From NCBI GenBank assembly GCA_934097085.1, contig CAKONK010000005.1, forward strand, positions 1 through 64,000: 64,000 nucleotides of DNA. The letters are read 5' to 3'. Made by a program: the position numbers and the translations under genes. This document shows positions 18,270 through 26,209 of the stretch, piece after piece (the first letter of the stretch is position 1; each line of letters starts with the position of its first letter). The notes beneath the pieces were generated by a model, which was not told where the DNA came from, made no database searches, and saw only the letters and a program-made list of their open reading frames with translations. This DNA is from an uncultured Bacilli bacterium. GTDB lineage: Bacteria; Bacillota_I; Bacilli_A; RF39; UBA660.

Positions 18270-18322
18270 TTTCTTATATCTACATAATATAGGAAAAAAC
18301 GAACAAGATAAATACTGGGATT
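18270..18322. repeat. 53-bp dispersed repeat, copy 2
   Basis: This is the second copy of the sequence at 1-53. It contains TAGGAAAAAACGAACAAGATAA in common with the first copy apart from a few changes. It lies 150 bases upstream of the surface protein start, on the opposite side of that gene from spoIVA, and leads directly into a plus-strand hairpin at 18324-18349. Confidence 0.6.
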
Positions 18323-18323
18323 A

Positions 18324-18349
18324 AGACCAATCTTAGTATTTTTTCTTTA
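18324..18349 (+). terminator. Plus-strand terminator after the 53-bp repeat
   Basis: AATACTGGGATT pairs with AATCTTAGTATT (two G-U pairs) around AAGACC, followed by six T. No plus-strand gene precedes it, so the 53-bp repeat plus this hairpin may be a short RNA of about 80 bases. Confidence 0.55.
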
Positions 18350-18450
18350 ATAAAAAAAATTAACATATTTTTATGCTAATTTTATATTTTCATAACTAAC
18401 TCATGTCTTATTTTGACATATTTTGTCGAATTTGTTGCAATTGATTTTTT

Positions 18451-18794
18451 TATATGTATAATAACTACTCGAACGTGCAGGAACTGGCGTTGCCACCAAG
18501 TTTCAGGGGGTTTGAAATAAATCAAAAATTCTGGAAGGAGGATGATGCTTATGTCTAAAGATAAGATTATTAAATTCGAGTTTTTATGCATACTATTTCT
18601 GATTTGTTATTACAACATAGATAAAATAGAAAACGCCGTTCAAGTTTTTGTAAAGTTATATGAGCTCATTAAAGAGTTTATTATAGCAATGCTAACTTAA
18701 ATAGCGTTTTCAAATCTTAAAAACATTTGGCAACGCAAACTTCCTTCACGTTCACCTATTTATAATATAACATTTATTCATATATTTATGCAAG
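18451..18794. repeat. 345-bp structured element, copy 2 (convergent promoters, sORF)
   Basis: Its ends match copy 1 at 16311-16659. Plus-strand promoter: TTGCAA (18435-18440), 16 bases, TATAAT (18457-18462). Minus-strand promoter at the other end: TTGCAT (18888 is outside; the -35 is 18788-18793), 18 bases, TATATT (18764-18769). The predicted transcripts converge and overlap fully. Internal inverted repeats are GCGTTGCC (18487-18494)/GGCAACGC (18729-18736) and GAAAACGC (18629-18636)/GCGTTTTC (18704-18711). They occupy the positions of different stems in copy 1, so base pairing is kept while sequence is not. The element carries an intact 49-codon ORF. Confidence 0.75.
18551..18700 (+). CDS. 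49-residue hydrophobic peptide inside element 2
   Basis: A strong RBS (GGAAGGAGG) precedes ATG by eight bases. The peptide starts MSKDKIIKFEF, continues with a hydrophobic stretch (FLCILFLICYY) and ends in an amphipathic helix (IDKIENAVQVFVKLYELIK). Size and layout fit small membrane-active peptides such as type I toxins. The mRNA 5' part can pair with its 3' part, and an antisense promoter faces it from the other end of the element. No homology to a named toxin family is claimed. Confidence 0.6.
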   Translation: MSKDKIIKFEFLCILFLICYYNIDKIENAVQVFVKLYELIKEFIIAMLT

Positions 18795-18833
18795 ATGTTT
18801 TACTTTTTAATTTATAAAATTAATAATATAATT

Positions 18834-20495
18834 TTAAAATCTAACTTGTCTATTGTAATGAATAGTTCTTTGTAATTTTGAATTTATCTCATTATTTGTT
18901 TCATATCTTTCATCAAATTTATCTATTAAAGTTTGATTATCTTTGAATAAAAGTCTTAATAATAATGACTTTCTTTCTTCTTCGGGAACATTAATATCTG
19001 TCATATAATTAAATAATTTTGGATCTATTTTTTTATATTTAACTGCAGTATCTACGAGTTTAAGATATAAAACCATATTTAAAAGAATTTCTTCATATTT
19101 AGTTTGACCATTTGACATTCTAAACTCTACTGTATTTTTTCTAAATGAAAAGACATTTGAAAAATTTATTGCCACTAAACGGTCCTCTTGGCAACAATTA
19201 AGTTCATACATAAAATCAAATAAATCCTTAGTATCACTTAATTTATGTAAGTAAATTGCATTTTCTAAATAAACTGAAATTGGGCTTGCATAACTAGCAT
19301 AATATTTTCTCAAAGGAGTTTCTTTTTCATTTGCCATCATATAAAAAATATTTTCATTATTAGCAAATAGTTCTAATAATGTTTTTACTTCTTTCACACT
19401 GTTAAAGGCATCAAAACCAATATGAATATGATTAGAGCATTCATCATTAATTTTAAAATCATACTCATTTAAAAAGTTACATAAATATAAAAGTTCTCTT
19501 AAAGACCTTTTATTGTAATAAAGAATATTTGAATTAATTTCTACTCCATTAGTTACTGTTGTTTCCTCTTTAAAAATCCAATTTACTAAAAATCTTTCTA
19601 AATTTAAAAACATTTTATAATTTTCATGACATGTTTCTAATTCTAATCCAATAGAATAATTCTTTGCTAAATTCAAATTATAAATAAGAGGATTAAGTTC
19701 ATTTAATTCTTTTTGTTTACTAAATAAAGTATTACTATAAATAACCCTATTAAATGCAACATTATTTAAAAAAGTTTGTATTTTTTCTCTTAAAGCTAGA
19801 TCAACTGTATCAGCGTAAATTTTTGACATATACGCATTTAAAGTTTCCTTTGAAAAAAGATTTTGATACTCTTTAAGAACCTCAAATTTAACCGATGGTA
19901 TTTCTATTTTATCTATACACTCTAGTTTATTTGTATCAGATATTAAACCAAACTCTTTATAAAAGTTTTCTATAGATAATGAACAAATTAATATTGGTAC
20001 ATAATAACCTTTATTAATATATTCTATTTTTTCTTTATCAGAAAGTGAAAGTAAAAAAGAAAGTCCATCTTCATGTGTTAAATTTTTTATATTTTTTTTA
20101 ATCAATTCTTTATCTTTTAAAGACATATATATTTTAGATTTTAATTTTTTATCTAAAACTAAATCAATTAATTTTAATTTATTTATATCTTCATTCAATG
20201 ATAATATTGCATCATATAAATATTTATCTTTACTATAATCACAAACTTTATTATACTCTATTTTTAAAAGGTACTCTACTTTAATATTTTCTTCATTAAT
20301 TATTTTTGCTATAAAAAACTTATAATAAAAATCATCATAATAATTAAATACATAATCTATATTATTAAAACTAACTAAAATCTTTTCTCTTATTAATCTT
20401 TGAAAATTAGTTACTATGAACTTTTTATGTTTAATTAAATATTCATCTAAATCTTTATGTAAAAACAAATGATGAACAAATTCATTATAATGCAT
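18834..20495 (-). CDS. Amidoligase-like (Amidoligase_2) protein, paralogue 1
   Basis: The C-terminal half has the hallmarks of the glutamine-synthetase-like amidoligase family: SIGLELETCHENY, the acidic/Asn region TNGVEINSNIL, CSNHIHIGFDAF with its two His, and FRKNTVEFRMSNGQ. Such enzymes form amide bonds, often on peptides or in cell-surface modification. The N-terminal 280 residues are helical and may form repeats. A paralogue of the same architecture lies at 35979-37853 (shared LSD.EKI.YI...YY motif). The ATG at 20493-20495 follows GGTGG by seven bases; a 12-codon extension is less likely. Confidence 0.75.
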   Translation of the reverse strand: MHYNEFVHHLFLHKDLDEYLIKHKKFIVTNFQRLIREKILVSFNNIDYVFNYYDDFYYKFFIAKIINEENIKVEYLLKIEYNKVCDYSKDKYLYDAILSLNEDINKLKLIDLVLDKKLKSKIYMSLKDKELIKKNIKNLTHEDGLSFLLSLSDKEKIEYINKGYYVPILICSLSIENFYKEFGLISDTNKLECIDKIEIPSVKFEVLKEYQNLFSKETLNAYMSKIYADTVDLALREKIQTFLNNVAFNRVIYSNTLFSKQKELNELNPLIYNLNLAKNYSIGLELETCHENYKMFLNLERFLVNWIFKEETTVTNGVEINSNILYYNKRSLRELLYLCNFLNEYDFKINDECSNHIHIGFDAFNSVKEVKTLLELFANNENIFYMMANEKETPLRKYYASYASPISVYLENAIYLHKLSDTKDLFDFMYELNCCQEDRLVAINFSNVFSFRKNTVEFRMSNGQTKYEEILLNMVLYLKLVDTAVKYKKIDPKLFNYMTDINVPEEERKSLLLRLLFKDNQTLIDKFDERYETNNEINSKLQRTIHYNRQVRF

Positions 20496-20541
20496 TATAT
20501 AACCACCACTTGTTAAAGTATTATAAAGCATTCAACAAAAA

Positions 20542-20558
20542 AAGTCCATAGGACCTTA
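20542..20558 (-). terminator. Intrinsic terminator
   Basis: AAGGTCC and GGACTT arms with a T7 run on the minus strand end the transcript of the small membrane protein gene. Confidence 0.75.
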
Positions 20559-20867
20559 TTTCTTTTTTCTAAAAAATGTTCTAATAACATAATATAAAAA
20601 TGCACAATATATTGCTATATAAAGCCATATAAGTATGGTTTCTATTATACCTGAGGTGTTTGATACTATTATATGATAAATAGAATTATGAAAATATTTA
20701 TTAACAAGTGCTGAAAACTCAGGTACGCCAAGCATTCTTTCTATTATATCTAATAGTCTTAAAAATATATCTAGTATACAAATTATATATACAACATTAC
20801 TAAATTTTCTGAAAAATACTATCGTTAGTATTATTAATAAAATAATAATTATTAAATCTATATCCAT
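20556..20867 (-). CDS. Small membrane protein of unknown function
   Basis: This 103-residue protein has an N-terminal hydrophobic helix (IDLIIIILLIILTIVFF), a second weak one and a C-terminal helix (IIETILIWLYIAIYCAFLYYVI) ending in RTFFRKKK. The basic C-terminus suggests it ends in the cytoplasm. No family is recognised. It has its own terminator and sits between the amidoligase-like gene and prs. Confidence 0.65.
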   Translation of the reverse strand: MDIDLIIIILLIILTIVFFRKFSNVVYIICILDIFLRLLDIIERMLGVPEFSALVNKYFHNSIYHIIVSNTSGIIETILIWLYIAIYCAFLYYVIRTFFRKKK

Positions 20868-20914
20868 CTTCTACCACCTACTTTATAATATTACCACAAA
20901 AACATAATAAAAAA

Positions 20915-20940
20915 AAGTCTAATTTTTCTTTCTTAGACTT
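20915..20940 (-). terminator. Terminator of prs
   Basis: AAGTCTAA and TTAGACTT arms with a long T run on the minus strand, overlapping the prs stop codon. Confidence 0.8.
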
Positions 20941-22016
20941 CTTACAAGTTCAGTGGCTTTTTCTTTACCATTTAAAAGTGGTGAAATACTTTGCCCTAAA
21001 TATAATTTATAAATAATTTCAGAAATATTTTCTGAACAATCAACTTCTTCGAACCAAGGTTCTTTTTTTATATCATCATCTAAATAAGTAAGATTTGTTG
21101 AGTATACTTTTGTAATAATTCCTTTATTATGATATTCTTCGAATTTTTCTTTACCTTCGGTAAATAGTGAAAATGTTGCCGCAAGAGAAATATTTTCAGC
21201 ACCTTTTTCTTTCATCATTTTTGCACAGTCTAATATAGAACCACCTGATGCTATCATATCATCTACTATAAGAAGATTTTTTCCCTTAACATCTTTTCCT
21301 AAATATTCGTGAGCAACTACAGGATTTTTGCCGTTTATGATCTTGCTTAAATCTCTTCGTTTATAACAGATACCAACATCAGTACCAAGCATATCAGCAT
21401 AGAATCTTGCTCTATCCATTGCTCCAACATCCGGAGATATTACTAAATAATTATCTGGATTATTTAACATATTTTGATCCTCTTTTAACATTGATTCAAT
21501 TATATTTGTGGTTACATAGAAACTATCAAATGATGAACAAGGTATAGCATTTTGAATATTTGGATCATGGGCATCAAAGGTAATTATTTCTTTAACACCT
21601 AATCTTTCAAGTTCCTGAAGAGCCATAGCACAATCTAGCGATTCTCTTCCTTTTCTTCGATGTTGCCTTGACTCGTATAAAATGGGCATAATAACATTAA
21701 GCCTATTTGCATGTCCCATACAAGCACAAATAAATCTTTTTAAATCTTGAAAATGTTCATCTGGGCTCATATAGGAAGTTTTATGAAACATTTCATAATC
21801 AATACTGTGATTTCCTATATCACATAAAATATAAACGTCATCATTTCTAATTGACTCATTAATAAGAGCCTTTGCTTCGCCATTATTAAATCTAGGATTT
21901 GCTGTTTTTACAATAAATGTTTTATCCGTATTAAAGGCTTTTTTTAAATAAATATCTACCTTTTCGCCTAAACTTTCCGCTCCTTTCATAACAATTAATT
22001 TTAAATCTTTTTCCAT
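20919..22016 (-). CDS. prs: Ribose-phosphate pyrophosphokinase
   Basis: The enzyme makes PRPP from ribose 5-phosphate and ATP for nucleotide, His and Trp synthesis. The flexible loop region ESRQHRRKGRES, the metal-binding ITFDAHDPNIQ and the PRPP-binding loop LLIVDDMIASGGSI are clear. At 365 residues it is about 50 longer than the usual class I enzyme, with extra sequence at the C-terminus (KYSTNLTYLDDDI to the end), a variant known in several Firmicutes. It follows the Flp-like pilin gene but a hairpin separates them. Confidence 0.92.
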   Translation of the reverse strand: MEKDLKLIVMKGAESLGEKVDIYLKKAFNTDKTFIVKTANPRFNNGEAKALINESIRNDDVYILCDIGNHSIDYEMFHKTSYMSPDEHFQDLKRFICACMGHANRLNVIMPILYESRQHRRKGRESLDCAMALQELERLGVKEIITFDAHDPNIQNAIPCSSFDSFYVTTNIIESMLKEDQNMLNNPDNYLVISPDVGAMDRARFYADMLGTDVGICYKRRDLSKIINGKNPVVAHEYLGKDVKGKNLLIVDDMIASGGSILDCAKMMKEKGAENISLAATFSLFTEGKEKFEEYHNKGIITKVYSTNLTYLDDDIKKEPWFEEVDCSENISEIIYKLYLGQSISPLLNGKEKATELVRSLRKKN

Positions 22017-22033
22017 AAATTTCCTCCCATAAA

Positions 22034-22060
22034 AAATAAATTAGAAAAACTAATTTATTT
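22034..22060 (-). terminator. Terminator after the Flp-like gene
   Basis: AAATAAATTAG and CTAATTTATTT form an 11-bp stem around five T, followed by T6 on the minus strand. It separates the pilin and ATPase operon from prs. Confidence 0.75.
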
Positions 22061-22240
22061 ACATTTACCATCACCTGGTTTATCACCAGCAACATATTCT
22101 TGGCCAATCATAGAGCAGCTTGTCTTAGTGATTGAATCTTTTAAATAACCACCAAAATAGTTAACTAAAGCAATTGCAAGTACGCTTACAAGAGCAATAA
22201 TTAAAATATATTCTACTAAAGCTTGTCCTTTTTTATTCAT
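22055..22240 (-). CDS. Flp/Fap-like pilin subunit
   Basis: The 61-residue protein begins MNKKGQALVEYILIIALVSV, the class III signal sequence and hydrophobic assembly helix of Flp-type pilins, where a prepilin peptidase cuts after Gly. The short tail has two cysteines and ends DGKCK. No prepilin peptidase, Tad ATPase or secretin is in the window. It is the last gene after gamma of the F1-like operon, 42 bases downstream, so it may be co-transcribed; that would link a surface fibre to the ATPase, but this is inference. Confidence 0.75.
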   Translation of the reverse strand: MNKKGQALVEYILIIALVSVLAIALVNYFGGYLKDSITKTSCSMIGQEYVAGDKPGDGKCK

Positions 22241-22282
22241 ACATTAACCTCACTATCATTTTATCTTAACTTATTCATTTTG

Positions 22283-23080
22283 TCAAATGTCATCTTCATC
22301 TTCATTATTTGTAAATATTACTTTTTTAGAATTTTCAATATTTTTCTTAAGACCTTTTTCACGAATCTTTCTAAGTTCACGAAGTTTTTCTTCCATCTCA
22401 AGTTCATCAAGTTTTTTTAGTGCTGAGGAAGTCATCGCATTTCTAATTACATTTTCACTTGCCCAAGAAAATATCTCACATATTTCAAGTTCATAACAAA
22501 CATAATAAACTATTAAATTATTTATAAAGCTTTTAATATCAGTTTCGATTAAAAAATCAACATTCTCTTTTGCACTTTCATCGTAAACCACTGGAAACAC
22601 CTGCATTGAGGTAAACTCACTTTTGGAGAAGTTATAATAATGATTATAATAAATAACTATTTTACTATAACTCTTCTCATTTACAGCCTTTGTTAGATAT
22701 TTATTTAATCTATTAAGCTCTTTATAAAAATCATCTTTAGCAATTTTCATAACTGTTTTATCATCTTGATAAACAATTTTTCGGCCAATTATAATTTTAT
22801 AATCATCTTTAGTTTCTTTAATTTTTTGAGAAACAACCTGATTATATGAAGAACAAAATCCATAATCTGAGGCAATATAAATATTAAGTGTTGGTTTTGT
22901 CATATCAGGTTCTATTGAATTTTTATCAAGAACTATATTATCATTATACATAATCGAAGAAATTATTTTAGTAAGAACTGTACTTGTCATACCAAATTCT
23001 TCGACTTTACTTTTCGCAGAATTTATTCTAACTAAGGAAAATAAATTCATAACTTGTACTATAGGTTTTATATTTTTCAT
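22283..23080 (-). CDS. F1-like ATPase gamma subunit homologue
   Basis: The protein has a gamma-type N-terminal helix (IKPIVQVMNLFSLVRINSAK), the conserved core strand and turn IYIASDYGFCSSYN (compare ITSDRGLCGGLN) and a long charged C-terminal helix starting IFSWASENVIRNAMTSSALK. Gamma is the central shaft turned by the alpha-beta hexamer. It has 265 residues, near the normal size. In ordinary operons gamma lies between alpha and beta; here it is last, after three unrecognised genes. The C-terminus continues past the usual end with an acidic tail. Confidence 0.75.
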   Translation of the reverse strand: MKNIKPIVQVMNLFSLVRINSAKSKVEEFGMTSTVLTKIISSIMYNDNIVLDKNSIEPDMTKPTLNIYIASDYGFCSSYNQVVSQKIKETKDDYKIIIGRKIVYQDDKTVMKIAKDDFYKELNRLNKYLTKAVNEKSYSKIVIYYNHYYNFSKSEFTSMQVFPVVYDESAKENVDFLIETDIKSFINNLIVYYVCYELEICEIFSWASENVIRNAMTSSALKKLDELEMEEKLRELRKIREKGLKKNIENSKKVIFTNNEDEDDI

Positions 23081-23087
23081 ATTTCAC

Positions 23088-23402
23088 CTACATTATTGTA
23101 TTAATTCTAGTTTTATAAAACTCATCTAAATATTTTAGATAATCCGCTATAGATTCCCCATCTTTAATCTTTCTGGCTTCATCTTTAATATCTTTACTAT
23201 CAATTAACATTTGTGTAATATCATTAATCATTTTCTTACTATCAATTGATATAAGCCCATTCCCAGAAACTTGAAATATCCTTTTTTCATCACTACTCAC
23301 ACTTGCGGCGTAAGCACATTTAATAGCTTTGTAATTAATAAGTTTTAATACAACGAATTCTTCGCCAGTTTCATCGCAAAGCGTTTTTCCTACTAAATCC
23401 AT
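23088..23402 (-). CDS. Small protein of the F1-like ATPase operon
   Basis: I do not recognise this 104-residue soluble protein. It starts with a strand-rich part (VGKTLCDETGEEFVVLKLI) and ends with helices (KDIKDEARKIKDGESIADYLKY). It follows an excellent RBS (AGGAGG) and lies seven bases upstream of gamma, so it is certainly in the operon. A structural or assembly role next to gamma is plausible. Confidence 0.6.
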   Translation of the reverse strand: MDLVGKTLCDETGEEFVVLKLINYKAIKCAYAASVSSDEKRIFQVSGNGLISIDSKKMINDITQMLIDSKDIKDEARKIKDGESIADYLKYLDEFYKTRINTIM

Positions 23403-23403
23403 T

Positions 23404-24129
23404 TTAATCCTCCTTTAATATAGAAAGAGTATCTATATTTCTATTAAGTAAATTTACATTTTTGTCTTTAACCGAAGCATCATTAATTAAATCAATTATA
23501 TAATCATTTAAATAAAGTGATGCACCTGTTATTTTAGTATCTTCATAATAAAATCTACTATTTGCATAATCATAATACATAATATAATTACTATTTACAT
23601 AAACAAAGCTAAATCTTGAAAGATTTATTTCATTTCCATTATATTTTAAGATGCAAGGTTCAAATACAACATAAGTATCTTCGTTATCATATAAAAAGAA
23701 ATTATTTTTTAGAGCTTCTTTTTTATTATACTTTATTGTAAATAATGATTTATTATCTTCGATAACTGTATATTTTGGTAAACTATAACTTTCATTATTT
23801 TTATTATAAAAATAAATTATCATTTTTTTAGGTAAAATTATTTTAGAAAGTGCTTCAGAATAAATTATAGAATCTTCATCTATCTCACTTCCATTATTTT
23901 TTATGTCAATTATATTATCATTTTCATATGTAATAAGTGCTTCATAAGTATTTTTTTTAAGTAAATCATATTGATAAACTTTTTCATGAACACTTTTAAG
24001 TTCTACCTTATTAGAGTTATTTATAATCTTCACAATAATAATTGTACTTATGATTACAAGTATAAGTCCTAAAACTATTGATACGACAATATAATTTTTC
24101 TTAAAAAAATTAATTATTTTCTTTTTCAT
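23404..24129 (-). CDS. Signal-anchored protein of the F1-like ATPase operon
   Basis: A basic N-terminus and one transmembrane helix (about residues 12-36) precede about 200 residues predicted outside the cell, rich in beta strands with a lone Cys (VFEPCILKYNGNEINLS). The layout matches the membrane-proximal domains of the large proteins at 28535 and 29879, and short segments look alike, although the similarity is weak by eye. It overlaps the upstream membrane gene by 20 bases. It may form part of the external face of the machine. Confidence 0.6.
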   Translation of the reverse strand: MKKKIINFFKKNYIVVSIVLGLILVIISTIIIVKIINNSNKVELKSVHEKVYQYDLLKKNTYEALITYENDNIIDIKNNGSEIDEDSIIYSEALSKIILPKKMIIYFYNKNNESYSLPKYTVIEDNKSLFTIKYNKKEALKNNFFLYDNEDTYVVFEPCILKYNGNEINLSRFSFVYVNSNYIMYYDYANSRFYYEDTKITGASLYLNDYIIDLINDASVKDKNVNLLNRNIDTLSILKED

Positions 24130-24616
24130 TTTTTACCTTCCTAATATCTTTTATAAATTTTAAATGTGTAAACATATAAAAGAATAATCCAAATAAATTT
24201 ATTGCTACTTGTAAAAAGAAATAAATGTAATTTTCGGTATTCGCAAGTTTTATTTCATTAATTAAATTAGCAAGGTAAATTGTTGAAACATTGACACCAT
24301 TTATAAGTAGATTTATAAAAAGTGCTTTCCATTTTAATACTAAAATAAAGCTTATTAGTATTAAAGCCTCGCTAACTACCACAAAGGCAACGCTAAAATC
24401 TAATTTAAAAATAAGAAAATATGTAAGAAATAAGTAATTAATAATAATTAAACTTAAAGCAAATATCTCGTTATTTTTTAGATTTAAAAACATTCCATAT
24501 AAATTATAATTATTTTTACCTTGTTTTTTTAAAATGAAATAAAGAGCAAAAATAAGAACAAGGAAAAGGGAAAAAACAATTACAAAAAATAAATATTTTT
24601 GAATAAATTCTACCAT
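24110..24616 (-). CDS. Polytopic membrane protein of the F1-like ATPase operon
   Basis: The 168 residues contain about five hydrophobic helices (near 8-30, 48-68, 72-95, 98-118, 128-150). It occupies the place where a stator channel could be expected, but I see no equivalent of the essential Arg of ATP synthase subunit a, and helix 4-5 carries no basic residue at all. It is therefore not a recognisable proton channel. It overlaps its neighbours by one and 20 bases, which indicates tight coupling. Confidence 0.6.
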   Translation of the reverse strand: MVEFIQKYLFFVIVFSLFLVLIFALYFILKKQGKNNYNLYGMFLNLKNNEIFALSLIIINYLFLTYFLIFKLDFSVAFVVVSEALILISFILVLKWKALFINLLINGVNVSTIYLANLINEIKLANTENYIYFFLQVAINLFGLFFYMFTHLKFIKDIRKVKNEKENN

Positions 24617-24873
24617 TATTTCCTCCCTTGAATCATTAAATTAAAGACATTATTACTATTCATAAAACTTGCTTTAACACCATCATAATGTATTTCCTGT
24701 CCATTATACATAATATCAATTTTACCATTTACTTCGCCAATTATTGGTGTATAATCAAGCATAACAAGTAAATTATATTTCTCATCAGTTATTCTTATAT
24801 ATTCACAATCCTTGTAAGTTGTAAGACCTGTTTCAAGTTCAAATACATTTACAAGTATTCCCTTATTTTCCAT
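24616..24873 (-). CDS. F1-like ATPase epsilon-type subunit
   Basis: An 85-residue beta-rich protein without the C-terminal helical hairpin of ATP synthase epsilon. The order of strands (ILVNVFELETGLTTYKDCEY, LLVMLDYTPIIGEVNGKIDI) agrees with the N-terminal epsilon beta-sandwich, where LPGHAPLI-like and GxLxI elements occur. It starts inside the end of the beta gene (ATG 24871-24873, or GTG two codons earlier). The assignment rests mainly on position directly after beta and on this strand pattern. Confidence 0.55.
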   Translation of the reverse strand: MENKGILVNVFELETGLTTYKDCEYIRITDEKYNLLVMLDYTPIIGEVNGKIDIMYNGQEIHYDGVKASFMNSNNVFNLMIQGRK

Positions 24874-26209
24874 ATGCACCTATATATAAAAATGATAATT
24901 CATCAATGAAATCATATTTACCATTTAAAATATTTTCTACATCATTTAAAATATCTTCGATATCTACTTTTACACCTGGCATATTAGTAAATGATTCTGA
25001 TGCAAAAAGTGGTTGTGAGAAATAATTTCTAAGTTTTCTTGTTCGATAGAAAATATTTTTATCTTCCTCACTCATTTCATCAACACCAAGTATTGCTATA
25101 ACCTCTTCGAGTTCATCATATCTTGTGTAATATGCTAATGCTTTCTTTAAAAGATTATAATGTCTTTCTCCTAAAACATCAATATCTACAAGTTTTGAAG
25201 TAGATTTAAACACATTAATTGCGGGATATAAACCTTTTTCACTCATCTTACGATCAAGAGTAATTTGTCCATCCATATATGAGGAAATATTTTGAACGGC
25301 TTCATCATTTAAATCATCAGCTGGAACATAAATTGTTTGAAATGATGTAATTGCTCCGTCTTTAGTAGAGTTTGCTCTTTCCTCAATCTTACTAATTAGT
25401 TCATTCATATTAGCCATATAACCATTTTCTACAAGTATTTCTTTAAGTTCCATTGATATTTCACTTCGAGCTTGTATAAAACGGTATACATTATCAATAA
25501 ATACAAGAGCATCTTTTTTCTTTTCATCACGAAGATACTCCGCAATAGTAAGACCAGATTCAATTGATTTACTTCTTGAAACTGGGTTTGAACCCATTTG
25601 ACCAAATACTAAAGCAATTTTATCAAGTAGACCATTCTTATCCATTTCTTCGATAAGTTCTTTACCTTCCCTAGAACGCTCTCCTGCACCAATAAATATT
25701 GCATTAGCACTTGTTGAATTATAAATATTGTGAATAAGCTCACGGATTAGAACGGTTTTACCTACTCCGGCACCACCGATTAAACCAATTTTAAATCCTC
25801 TTTGGATTGGAGCAAAGAAATCTATAATCTTAATACCAGTCCAAAGTGGTTTAGCCTCAATATCAAGATCCTGAAGGCTTATTGTATCATTTCTTGTAAT
25901 TTTCCTTTTCTCACTTGTAAATGGTTTACCATCAACAACATTACCATAAGAGTCAAATACACGACCTATTGCTCTATCAGAGTATTCTATTTCAATACCT
26001 TTAGCTTTTTTATAAAGTTTTTCACCTTTTTTAAGTCCCCAGTTAGATTCAAGAGTAATACAAGTTGCCTCGACTGAGTTTAATGATACTACCTCAAAAT
26101 TAAATTTACCATCTTTAGTAGTAAGTATATCTCCGATTTCAAGATCATCAGTAGATAAAATAACTTTAATGGAAACATCTAATATACTAAGTACTTTACC
26201 AACTATCAT
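24863..26209 (-). CDS. F1-like ATPase beta (catalytic) subunit
   Basis: This is a beta-type catalytic subunit of the F1/rotary ATPase family. It retains the P-loop GGAGVGKT (residues 145-152), the catalytic Glu in GERSREG (about 176-182), Walker B ALVFIDNVYRF, and DEMSEED (377-383), the lever that pushes gamma. ATP hydrolysis should therefore be intact. At 448 residues it is slightly short and diverges strongly from housekeeping AtpD. It is fused by four-base overlap to the alpha gene. It should form an alpha3beta3 hexamer in the cytoplasm next to the membrane. Confidence 0.93.
   Translation of the reverse strand: MIVGKVLSILDVSIKVILSTDDLEIGDILTTKDGKFNFEVVSLNSVEATCITLESNWGLKKGEKLYKKAKGIEIEYSDRAIGRVFDSYGNVVDGKPFTSEKRKITRNDTISLQDLDIEAKPLWTGIKIIDFFAPIQRGFKIGLIGGAGVGKTVLIRELIHNIYNSTSANAIFIGAGERSREGKELIEEMDKNGLLDKIALVFGQMGSNPVSRSKSIESGLTIAEYLRDEKKKDALVFIDNVYRFIQARSEISMELKEILVENGYMANMNELISKIEERANSTKDGAITSFQTIYVPADDLNDEAVQNISSYMDGQITLDRKMSEKGLYPAINVFKSTSKLVDIDVLGERHYNLLKKALAYYTRYDELEEVIAILGVDEMSEEDKNIFYRTRKLRNYFSQPLFASESFTNMPGVKVDIEDILNDVENILNGKYDFIDELSFLYIGAYGK

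Noticed and set aside
18382..18591. Minus-strand open frame of 69 codons across element 2
   Set aside because: It is antisense to the 49-codon ORF and its RBS and has no RBS of its own.
24110..24616. Subunit a (proton channel) of ATP synthase
   Set aside because: The helix number is plausible, but the essential Arg in the penultimate helix region and the other family residues are absent.
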